Assembly (NCBI GenBank): GCA_016207445.1
Contig: JACQPS010000307.1
Span: 1 to 11,449 of the forward strand
DNA from: Gemmatimonadota bacterium
GTDB taxonomy: Bacteria > Gemmatimonadota > Gemmatimonadetes > Longimicrobiales > RSA9
DNA length: 11,449 bases
Reading direction: 5' to 3'
The notes below the pieces were generated by a model. It was not told the DNA's origin. It ran no database searches and was given only the letters and a program-made list of their open reading frames with translations. This document shows positions 1 through 4,818 of this stretch, in pieces. Positions within the stretch are counted from its first letter, which is position 1; the number at the start of each line of letters is the position of its first letter. Made by a program: the position numbers and the translations under genes.

Positions 1-78
1 ATCCAGAACGACGGCACTCTCGAGCAGCTCGCGGCTCGGGCGGAGGAGGTATGGCAGGCGATCGCACCATCACGGTAG
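1..78 (+). CDS. coaE: Dephospho-CoA kinase, C-terminal end only (partial)
   Basis: The first reading frame is open from the window edge to a TAG at 76-78 and encodes only 25 residues. These contain NDGTLEQLAARAEEVWQAI, which matches the typical last helix of dephospho-CoA kinase, where an N-[DS]-G-x-L-E-x-L motif is followed by a helix ending in VW. The enzyme phosphorylates the 3'-OH of dephospho-CoA in the last step of CoA synthesis. The ATP-binding P-loop lies outside the window, so the call rests on the tail alone. The frame overlaps the start of the next gene by 28 bases, which suggests translational coupling. The tail motif is characteristic, but a 25-residue fragment cannot exclude another kinase. 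Confidence 0.62.
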   Translation: MQNDGTLEQLAARAEEVWQAIAPSR

Positions 79-713
79 ACATGCACCTGCACACCCGCCG
101 CTCCTTCGACTGCCTGAGCGATCCCGACCAGGTCGTCGCGACCGCCGTGGCCCGGGGTCTCGATCGCATTTGCATCACCGACCACAACGAGATCGATGCC
201 GCGCTCGAGCTCGCGGCCCGCTACCCCGGGCGGGTGATCGTGGGCGAAGAGGTGAAGACCGCCGAGGGCGTCGACGTGATCGGCCTCTTCCTGCGCGAGC
301 GCATCCCGAAGGGCACGCCGGCACGCGAGACCTGCGAGCGCATCAAGGCGCAGGGCGGGCTCGTCTATGTGCCGCACCCGTTCGTGGGCGGCAAAGGGGG
401 GCGGGGCCGCATCTTGCCCGGCATCGCGGATCTGGTCGACGTCATCGAGGGATTCAACGCGCGCATTCATTTCCATGCGCTGAACCAGCGCGCGGTGGTC
501 TGGGCGCGCTCCCACGACGTGGCGCTGGGTGCGGGGTCGGACGCGCACACGCTGGCCGAGCTCGGCCGCGCCTTCGTCGAGGTGCCCGCGGGCCCGGAGG
601 ATGCCGCCGCCTTCCTCGCCGCGCTGCGCGCCGGCGTGCTGCACGGCCACTTCTCGCCCTGGGCGGTGCACCTCGCCTCCACCTACGCGCGGCTGCGCAA
701 GCGGCTGGCTTGA
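51..713 (+). CDS. PHP-domain metal-dependent phosphoesterase
   Basis: A compact 220-aa PHP domain, predicted cytosolic, with no signal peptide or membrane segment. The PHP metal-site motifs appear in order: HLH at residues 12-14 with D20 nearby, TDHN (H45), GEE (E66), VPHP (H109) and GSDAH (D164, H166). This set fits a tri-metal phosphoesterase like those of the PHP phosphatases (histidinol phosphatase, YciV/RNase AM), not a polymerase domain. The substrate cannot be read from the sequence. ATG 51 is chosen because GGAGGAGG-type sequence lies at 42-49. An internal ATG at 81 would begin just before HLH and is the alternative. The gene overlaps the end of coaE and is followed after 12 bases by nrnA. 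Some YciV-type PHP enzymes hydrolyse pAp and short RNA, overlapping with NrnA, so a role in nucleotide turnover is an inference from context. Confidence 0.85.
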   Translation: MAGDRTITVDMHLHTRRSFDCLSDPDQVVATAVARGLDRICITDHNEIDAALELAARYPGRVIVGEEVKTAEGVDVIGLFLRERIPKGTPARETCERIKAQGGLVYVPHPFVGGKGGRGRILPGIADLVDVIEGFNARIHFHALNQRAVVWARSHDVALGAGSDAHTLAELGRAFVEVPAGPEDAAAFLAALRAGVLHGHFSPWAVHLASTYARLRKRLA

Positions 714-725
714 CGGGAGGATCCC

Positions 726-1796
726 TTGTCGAACGCGATCCCCATCCCGCCCGAGCGGATCGAGCCGCTCACACGCGCGCTCCACCTGCTGCAGTCCGCC
801 CAGCGCATCGTGCTCACCACGCACGTGCACGCGGATGGCGACGGCGCAGGCTGCGAGGCCGCGGTCGCCGCCTGGCTGGCGGGCCACGGCAAGAGCGTCG
901 TGATCGTCAATCCGACGCCGTACCCCGCGCTCTTCCGTTACCTGCTCCAGGACCCCGGGTGCGTCGCCGATCCCGGTGAGACGGGCGCCGCCGCCGCGCT
1001 GCGTGCCGCCGACCTGCTCGTGGTGCTCGACACCGGCGAGCCCAAGCGTATCGGACGCGTCGCGCGCGCGCGGCGCGGCCGACCCGTCGTCGTCATCGAT
1101 CATCACCCGCCCGGCGCGGGTGGTTTCGAGGGCGCACTCGTGCAGGACCCCGGCGCCTGCGCCACAGGCGAGCTCATCTACGACCTGCTGCTCCTCGCGG
1201 GCGAGCCGGAGCCGTGGCCCCGCTCAGTGGTCGACGGTCTGTACGCCGCCATCGTCACGGACACCGGCTCGTTCCGCTTCGCGAACACGACGCCGCGCGC
1301 CCACGCCATCGCGGGCGAGCTCATGCGCCGCGGCGTCGATCCCGAAGAGGCCTACCGCCGCCTGTTCGGCACCGTGCCGATGCGCCGCATCCAGCTCCTG
1401 CGCCGCGCGCTCGACAACCTCGAGCTGGATCCCGACGTCCCCGTCGCCTGGATCACCATCCCGCGCGATGCGGCCGAGGAGCTGGGCATCACCTCCGAGG
1501 ACCTCGACGGCATCATCGAATACGCGCGCTCCATCGAAGGGACCGAGGTCGCGCTCCTCTTCCGCGAGACCTCCGATGGAGCCACCAAGATCTCGTTCCG
1601 CTCCAACGGCGACGTCGACGTCAACGTCCTCGCCCGCCACTTCGGCGGCGGCGGCCACGTCAAGGCCGCCGGCGCGCTGGTCGGCGCACCCGTCGCCAAC
1701 GTCCGGGCGGAGGTCCTCGAGGCCACCCGCGCCGCGGTGCGCGCAGCCCGGGCGGAAGTGCCGGCGGACACCACGGTGCAGCGGCGCCGGGGTTGA
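726..1796 (+). CDS. nrnA: DHH/DHHA1 phosphoesterase, NrnA-type oligoribonuclease / pAp phosphatase
   Basis: A 356-aa protein of normal NrnA length. The DHH catalytic domain shows HADGDG (35-40), an aspartate in VVLDTGE (D102), the name-giving IDHH (125-127), and TDTGSFRF (178-185). The C-terminal DHHA1 substrate-binding domain ends with GGGGHVKAAG (307-316). These residues are the Mn-binding and substrate-binding motifs of the family. Known NrnA enzymes degrade 2-5 nt RNA fragments (nanoRNA) and dephosphorylate pAp to AMP in the cytosol. The start is TTG at 726, preceded by GGGAGG at 715-720 with a 5-base spacer. There is no ATG close by that keeps the N-terminus. It follows the PHP gene by 12 bases and is very likely in the same operon. 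Which of the two activities dominates cannot be told from sequence. A cyclic dinucleotide phosphodiesterase role (GdpP/DhhP-like) is less likely because there are no extra sensory domains. Confidence 0.9.
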   Translation: MSNAIPIPPERIEPLTRALHLLQSAQRIVLTTHVHADGDGAGCEAAVAAWLAGHGKSVVIVNPTPYPALFRYLLQDPGCVADPGETGAAAALRAADLLVVLDTGEPKRIGRVARARRGRPVVVIDHHPPGAGGFEGALVQDPGACATGELIYDLLLLAGEPEPWPRSVVDGLYAAIVTDTGSFRFANTTPRAHAIAGELMRRGVDPEEAYRRLFGTVPMRRIQLLRRALDNLELDPDVPVAWITIPRDAAEELGITSEDLDGIIEYARSIEGTEVALLFRETSDGATKISFRSNGDVDVNVLARHFGGGGHVKAAGALVGAPVANVRAEVLEATRAAVRAARAEVPADTTVQRRRG

Positions 1797-1844
1797 GCCC
1801 GTCCTGCCGGCCGCCCATACGACCGGTAGCCCCTTCGACGACTC

Positions 1845-1868
1845 CCTGGCCCTAGCCCTAGTCCTGGC
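1845..1868. repeat. Four tandem copies of a CCTRGY hexamer
   Basis: Four consecutive six-base units match CCTRGY, in the order CCTGGC, CCTAGC, CCTAGT, CCTGGC. They lie in the 120-base gap between nrnA and the next gene. Two of the units contain CTAG, a tetramer that is usually rare in bacterial genomes. The rest of the gap (1797-1916) contains a T5 run at 1886-1890 but no convincing stem before it, so no terminator is called. Confidence 0.6.
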
Positions 1869-1904
1869 CCACACAGCAGGCTTCCTTTTTGCCAGATGTT
1901 TGCC

Positions 1905-1910
1905 TAGATT
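1905..1910 (+). promoter_or_regulatory. Possible -10 element for a leaderless mRNA (TAGATT)
   Basis: TAGATT fits the TANNNT -10 pattern and ends six bases before the GTG start at 1917. This is the spacing expected when transcription starts at or next to the start codon. No Shine-Dalgarno sequence precedes the GTG, which agrees with a leaderless transcript. The -35 region (around 1882-1887, TTCCTT) is poor, so the call is tentative. Confidence 0.35.
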
Positions 1911-1916
1911 GCGGTC

Positions 1917-2390
1917 GTGCCCGACGCGGTCCAGAAGAACGGCCGACCCGCGGGGTCGCTCACGGCCCTCCTCGACGAGCTCGCCCGGCGTATTGCCGTG
2001 GAAGCCGTGGACGAGCTCTGGATCTTCCCGCCTCATCGGGTCGGTTCCCACGAGAGCACGGTGATCGTCGTGTCCGCCTTCGACGGGGGCGGCGAACGGC
2101 GCCGCGTCCTGACCGCCCATTTCACGTCACGTCGGGAAACGGGCGGTCAAGCCCAGCTCTTCGACGTGCTCACCGAGCACGGCACGGCGCCGGCCGCGCT
2201 GATCGGCCGTGTCGTGGACGGCGTGTTGCGCCGCCTCGGCGACGACCTCGCCGGCGCGCCCCCGCGCGCTGCCAGCATCGCCGGCGATGCCGGGCGCTGG
2301 TCCGCGCTCCGCGAGCAGCTTGCAGGCGACCCGTTGCCCGCCGTCGGAGGTCCGTCCATTCGACTCCAGGATCCGATCACGGCCGACTAG
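1917..2390 (+). CDS. Hypothetical protein, 157 aa, function not recognised
   Basis: I do not recognise this protein. It is soluble, with no signal peptide, membrane segment or cysteine cluster. Residues 15-36 look like an amphipathic helix (LTALLDELARRIAVEAVDEL). A beta-rich stretch follows, with WIFPPHRVG (35-43), STVIVVSAF (47-55) and RRVLTAHFT (62-70). A helix around 91-108 (APAALIGRVVDGVLRRLG) comes next, and then a Gly/Pro/Ala-rich tail. The PPHR-x-GSHESTVIVVSAF pattern suggests a small alpha/beta fold. Start GTG 1917 is chosen because it directly follows a possible -10 element and precedes the first structured helix. Coding potential is supported by C/G-ending codons in this frame and by clean flanks. 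It stands alone on the plus strand between nrnA and fur, with 120 and 116 base gaps, so context does not suggest a job. Confidence 0.65.
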   Translation: MPDAVQKNGRPAGSLTALLDELARRIAVEAVDELWIFPPHRVGSHESTVIVVSAFDGGGERRRVLTAHFTSRRETGGQAQLFDVLTEHGTAPAALIGRVVDGVLRRLGDDLAGAPPRAASIAGDAGRWSALREQLAGDPLPAVGGPSIRLQDPITAD

Positions 2391-2427
2391 CCGCTCGGCT
2401 GCCGCTCACTGTTTCCGCATGGTTGCG

Positions 2428-2455
2428 TTGGCGCGCAGAATCGGCTATCAATAAT
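2428..2455 (+). promoter_or_regulatory. Probable fur promoter (TTGGCG-N16-AATAAT)
   Basis: TTGGCG (2428-2433) and AATAAT (2450-2455) are separated by 16 bases and match the sigma70 consensus at 4/6 and 5/6 positions. An overlapping alternative is TTGCGT (2423-2428), 17 bases, TATCAA (2446-2451). The region is clearly more AT-rich than its surroundings. Both choices put the -10 inside the palindromic operator, so a bound Fur-family dimer would block the promoter. Confidence 0.5.
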
Positions 2456-2465
2456 CATTGTTGAT
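2447..2465. promoter_or_regulatory. Fur-family operator: 19-bp near-perfect palindrome
   Basis: The sequence ATCAATAATCATTGTTGAT is an inverted repeat around the C at 2456. Eight of nine base pairs match; only T2452/G2460 does not. Its core AAT-C-ATT and the 7-1-7 layout agree with operators of the Fur/PerR/Zur family (for example TGATAATnATTATCA for Fur). It lies 42 bases before the fur start codon and over the predicted -10, so negative autoregulation is the natural reading. Confidence 0.65.
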
Positions 2466-2506
2466 TCGCCGGCTGACGCGCTTCCACTGTCAGGAGATCG
2501 TGGTCT

Positions 2507-2986
2507 ATGCCGTTCGTGCACCTGTTCCGCCGTTACCTGCGCGACCAGGGGCTGCCGGTCACGCAGCAGCGGGAGCTCATCGCGGAAGTGGTATTCGCGT
2601 CATCGGACCACCTGTCGGTGGAAGAGATTGAGGAGCAGCTGCGGGCGCGGGGCGAGCGGATCGGCAAGGCGACGATCTACCGGACGCTGGAGATGCTGGT
2701 GAAGAGCGGTCTGGTGGCGGAGCACGACTTCGGGGAAGGGTTCAAGCGGTACGAGCACCTGTTCGGACAGATGCCGGTGCACGAGCACCTGATCTGCACG
2801 GAATGCGGGAAGGTGACGGAGATACAGAGCCCGGAGCTGGTGCGGGTGCAGGAAGAGGTGGCGAGCCGGCACGGCTTCCAGGCGGCGCGGCATCGTCTGG
2901 AGATTTACGGTTTGTGCGCGGCGTGCCAGGCGGCGGGCCGGAAACTGGAATGGGAGGGGTTGACCTGTCCGATCGAGACCCTATAA
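2507..2986 (+). CDS. Fur-family transcriptional regulator
   Basis: A 159-aa Fur-family repressor of ordinary length. Residues 1-85 form the winged-helix DNA-binding domain, with the recognition region around IGKATIYRTLEMLVKSGLV (52-70). Residues 86-140 form the dimerisation and metal-binding domain, with HEHLICTECGK (H92, H94, C97, C100) and CAAC (C137, C140). The two CxxC pairs are the structural zinc site seen in many Fur and PerR proteins. The sequence does not decide whether it senses Fe (Fur), peroxide (PerR) or Zn (Zur). H35, H92 and H94 are consistent with the regulatory metal site. ATG 2507 has AGGAGA at 2492-2497. An operator of this family sits in its own promoter. The TAA stop at 2984-2986 lies inside the -10 box of the next transcription unit. 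Confidence 0.9.
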   Translation: MPFVHLFRRYLRDQGLPVTQQRELIAEVVFASSDHLSVEEIEEQLRARGERIGKATIYRTLEMLVKSGLVAEHDFGEGFKRYEHLFGQMPVHEHLICTECGKVTEIQSPELVRVQEEVASRHGFQAARHRLEIYGLCAACQAAGRKLEWEGLTCPIETL

Positions 2987-2987
2987 T
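2960..2987 (+). promoter_or_regulatory. Near-consensus sigma70 promoter inside the 3' end of fur (TTGACC-N16-TATAAT)
   Basis: TTGACC (2960-2965) and a perfect TATAAT (2982-2987) are 16 bases apart and match the sigma70 consensus at 11 of 12 positions. This is striking in such GC-rich DNA. The -35 lies in codons of fur and the -10 covers its TAA stop. Transcription should start near 2993-2996, giving an approximately 130-base leader before the arginine decarboxylase gene. Confidence 0.75.
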
Positions 2988-2988
2988 A

Positions 2989-3017
2989 GCGGCCGCTGCC
3001 ACGCGGTGGCAGGCCGC
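2989..3017 (+). other. Strong hairpin at the expected 5' end of the decarboxylase mRNA
   Basis: CTGCCAC (2996-3002) pairs perfectly with GTGGCAG (3006-3012) across a 3-base loop. Outside it, GCGGC (2989-2993) pairs with GCCGC (3013-3017), leaving CG bulged. It starts where transcription from the upstream promoter should begin. No T-run follows, so it is not a standard terminator for fur. It may stabilise the mRNA 5' end. Confidence 0.5.
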
Positions 3018-3057
3018 GACGCGTACGGGCACGCGGGCCCGAGGTCGCGGCGAAACG

Positions 3058-3092
3058 GGTCCGGGCGGGGCCGCGAGGGTCCCTCCCGGACC
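3058..3092 (+). other. Leader with two competing hairpins
   Basis: GGTCCGGG (3058-3065) can pair perfectly with CCCGGACC (3085-3092). A second GGTCC (3078-3082) can instead pair with GGACC (3088-3092) across a 5-base loop. Both use the same 3' arm, so they are mutually exclusive. The region ends 35 bases before the decarboxylase start. GC-rich DNA makes chance stems common, so a regulatory role is only possible. Confidence 0.35.
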
Positions 3093-3127
3093 TGCGTGTA
3101 TCGGGCCTGACTGAAGCGGGTGGGCCA

Positions 3128-3730
3128 ATGCGCGGAACGCGAGCGATGACAGCGCCGGGGTCGGAGATGGTGTTCACGACCGAGCAGTTCGTTCCCACCA
3201 AGGTGTTTCTGACCAAAGGCATCGGGATCCACCGCGAGAAACTGACCAGCTTCGAGATGTCGCTGCGGGATGCGCGCATCGCCCGCTACAACCTGGTGCG
3301 CGTGTCCAGCATCTTCCCACCGGGTTGCGAGGTGGTGCCGCGCGAGGATGGACTCGAGCTGCTGCGCCCCGGCCAGATCGCCTTTACCGTGCTGTCCGAG
3401 GCGGCGACGAACGAGCCGAGCCGGCGGGTAGCGGCATCGGTCGGGCTGGCGATCCCGACCGACGTGCGTCACTACGGCTATATCTCGGAGCATCACGCCT
3501 TCGGGCAGGCGGAGCAGACCGCGGGCGACTACGCCGAGGACCTGGCCGCCTCCATGCTTGCGACCGTGCTCGGCATCCCGTTCAACCCCGAAGAGGCATG
3601 GGACGTCCGGCGCGAGCAGTGGAAGCTGGGCGGCGAGATCGTCGATACGGTCAACGTGACCGCGGTAGAGGAGGGGCCGGAGGACGGCTGTTGGGTCACG
3701 GTCGTGGCGGCGGCGGTGTTTTGTGGTTGA
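3128..3730 (+). CDS. pdaD: Pyruvoyl-dependent arginine decarboxylase
   Basis: A 200-aa pyruvoyl-dependent arginine decarboxylase. It converts arginine to agmatine and CO2, using a pyruvoyl group made by self-cleavage instead of pyridoxal phosphate. Family landmarks are VPTKVFLTKGIG (22-33), the self-processing site in VRVSSIFPPGC (cleavage expected between S60 and S61), TNEPSRR (94-100), and YISEHHAFGQ (118-127) with the conserved glutamate E121. GDYAEDLA (133-140) follows. The chain would be split into a roughly 60-residue beta and a 140-residue alpha subunit that assemble into trimers. Start ATG 3128 has only a weak GGGTGGG upstream. ATG 3146 or ATG 3167 (residue 14) are alternatives that keep the core. 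Agmatinase lies downstream, completing a putrescine route. The family is best known from archaea and occurs patchily in bacteria. A histidine decarboxylase role is unlikely given the sequence. Confidence 0.9.
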   Translation: MRGTRAMTAPGSEMVFTTEQFVPTKVFLTKGIGIHREKLTSFEMSLRDARIARYNLVRVSSIFPPGCEVVPREDGLELLRPGQIAFTVLSEAATNEPSRRVAASVGLAIPTDVRHYGYISEHHAFGQAEQTAGDYAEDLAASMLATVLGIPFNPEEAWDVRREQWKLGGEIVDTVNVTAVEEGPEDGCWVTVVAAAVFCG

Positions 3731-3741
3731 TTCGACAGATC

Positions 3742-3805
3742 ACAGTTGACAGTTGGCAACGCCAACGTGCGCCGATTACTGTAACTGTAAACTGTCACTG
3801 TTAAC
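3742..3805. repeat. AT-rich foldback element built from ACAGT/ACTGT units
   Basis: The left arm carries ACAGT at 3742 and 3749. The right arm carries ACTGT at 3778, 3784, 3791 and 3797, spaced 6, 7 and 6 bases. The left arm (3742-3754) pairs with 3790-3801 over 12 base pairs with one bulged T, and can slip to other registers. Between the arms is a perfect small hairpin, GTTGGC-AAC-GCCAAC (3752-3766). The base composition is unlike the flanking genes. It resembles short dispersed intergenic repeats known in many bacteria. No transposase is present. Confidence 0.6.
3753..3782 (+). promoter_or_regulatory. Possible speB promoter inside the foldback (TTGGCA-N18-TACTGT)
   Basis: TTGGCA (3753-3758, 5/6 to consensus) is followed after 18 bases by TACTGT (3777-3782, TANNNT type). 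If used, the leader would include the terminator-like hairpin at 3843-3870. TTGACA (3746-3751) is also present but has no -10 at a suitable distance. The match is moderate and overlaps a repeat, so this is tentative. Confidence 0.3.
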
Positions 3806-3842
3806 TTCTTCGAGTGAGATGCCGAACCAGCGTGCTGCTGCA

Positions 3843-3870
3843 GGGGCTCCCGGACGGGGGCCCCTCTTTT
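3843..3870 (+). terminator. Rho-independent terminator or attenuator before agmatinase
   Basis: GGGGCTCC (3843-3850) pairs with GGGGCCCC (3857-3864) over eight pairs including one G-T wobble, with a six-base loop, and is followed by TCTTTT (3865-3870). This is the best intrinsic terminator in the window. It lies 113 bases after the decarboxylase stop and 30 bases before the agmatinase start. GGACG (3852-3856) could alternatively pair with CGTCC (3871-3875) and disrupt the stem, so attenuation is possible. Confidence 0.65.
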
Positions 3871-3899
3871 CGTCCGCGGCGGCCGACACGGGAGCGCCT

Positions 3900-4811
3900 A
3901 TGCAGGTGCCGGAGTCACTGAGGGACCTGGGCTGGGAGCTGCCTCACAACTTCCTGGGGCTGGACGAGCAGGCGAGCGATTTCGAGCGGGCGCGCGCCGT
4001 GATCCTGCCCGTTCCGTACGAATGCACGACCAGCTACGGCGGCGGCACGCGTGCGGGCCCGCGCGCGATCCTGGAGGCCTCCCGCTACATCGAGCTGTAC
4101 GACCAGGAGCTGGATGCGGACCCGTCCGAAATCGGCATCGCGACCCTGCCCGCGCTCCAGCTCTCCGGCGCCGGCCCCGAGCAGGCGCTCGCGGAGCTGC
4201 GCGCCGCGTACGACCGCGTCCTGGAGGCGGCGGGCGATCGCTTCGTCATACTGCTCGGTGGCGAGCATTCCGTGAGCAGCGCGCCGGTGCTGGCCTGGGC
4301 GGACCGCCTGGGACAGCGTCCGCTCACGGTGCTGCAGCTCGACGCGCACACGGATCTCCGGCCCGCTTACGAGGGCACGCGCTACTCGCACGCGGCCGTG
4401 ATGCATCGGGTGCACGGGCGTGTGGACCTGGTCGCGGTGGGCGTGCGCGCTCTCGCCCGTGAAGAGCGCGAGCTGGCCCGCCGCTCCGACCGCATCCACC
4501 TCTTCTTCGCGGATGAAGTCCAGCGCGCGACCGCGTGGACCGAGCGCGTGCTGGAGCGGCTGGGCCCCGACGTCTACATCAGCTTCGACGTCGACTGCTT
4601 CGACCCCGCGCTCGTCCCCTCGACCGGCACGCCCGAGCCGGGCGGCCTCGGCTGGTACGAGGTGCTCGAGCTCCTGCGACGCGTCTTTCGCGAGCGTAAC
4701 GTGGTCGCCTGTGACGTGGTCGAGCTCGCGCCTATTCCGGTGCTGCCGGCTCCCGATTTCGTCGTCGCGAAGCTGGTCTACAAGATGATCGGGTACAAGT
4801 TCTTCGGGTGA
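3900..4811 (+). CDS. speB: Agmatinase (ureohydrolase/arginase family)
   Basis: A 303-aa ureohydrolase of normal agmatinase length, likely cytosolic. It has the di-manganese motifs in order: GGEHS (H123), LDAHTD (D148, H150, D152) and SFDVDCFDP (D230, D232). It also has TTSYGGGTRAGP (43-54) near the N-terminus and DVVELAP (272-278) near the end. Agmatinase hydrolyses agmatine to putrescine and urea. With the arginine decarboxylase upstream it completes arginine to putrescine, which makes agmatinase preferable to arginase or formimidoylglutamase. The frame stays open back to 3753, but ATG 3900 is chosen because GGGAG at 3890-3894 precedes it by five bases and the terminator lies before it. ATG 3819 would place the terminator inside the coding region. 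The gene ends seven bases before the convergent phosphatase gene. Confidence 0.9.
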   Translation: MQVPESLRDLGWELPHNFLGLDEQASDFERARAVILPVPYECTTSYGGGTRAGPRAILEASRYIELYDQELDADPSEIGIATLPALQLSGAGPEQALAELRAAYDRVLEAAGDRFVILLGGEHSVSSAPVLAWADRLGQRPLTVLQLDAHTDLRPAYEGTRYSHAAVMHRVHGRVDLVAVGVRALAREERELARRSDRIHLFFADEVQRATAWTERVLERLGPDVYISFDVDCFDPALVPSTGTPEPGGLGWYEVLELLRRVFRERNVVACDVVELAPIPVLPAPDFVVAKLVYKMIGYKFFG

Positions 4812-4818
4812 GGCAACT

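Noticed and set aside
170..979. 269-aa Arg/Ala-rich frame overlapping the PHP gene and the nrnA start
   Set aside because: Out-of-frame shadow of two genes with intact active-site motifs.
1863..1890. Possible terminator before the 157-aa gene (T5 run at 1886-1890)
   Set aside because: Only a four- to five-base imperfect stem precedes the T-run, with bases between stem and run.
976..2064. 362-aa and 298-aa overlapping frames across nrnA and the hypothetical gene
   Set aside because: They run through nrnA in wrong frames, have Ser/Arg/Pro-rich composition and no motif, while nrnA has full family motifs.
3746..3751. Perfect TTGACA as a -35 box
   Set aside because: No -10-like hexamer lies 15-19 bases downstream, and the word is part of the ACAGT repeat arm.
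3753..3899. N-terminal extension of agmatinase to TTG 3753 or ATG 3819
   Set aside because: The extension has no agmatinase similarity and would include the foldback and terminator. ATG 3900 has a proper ribosome binding site.
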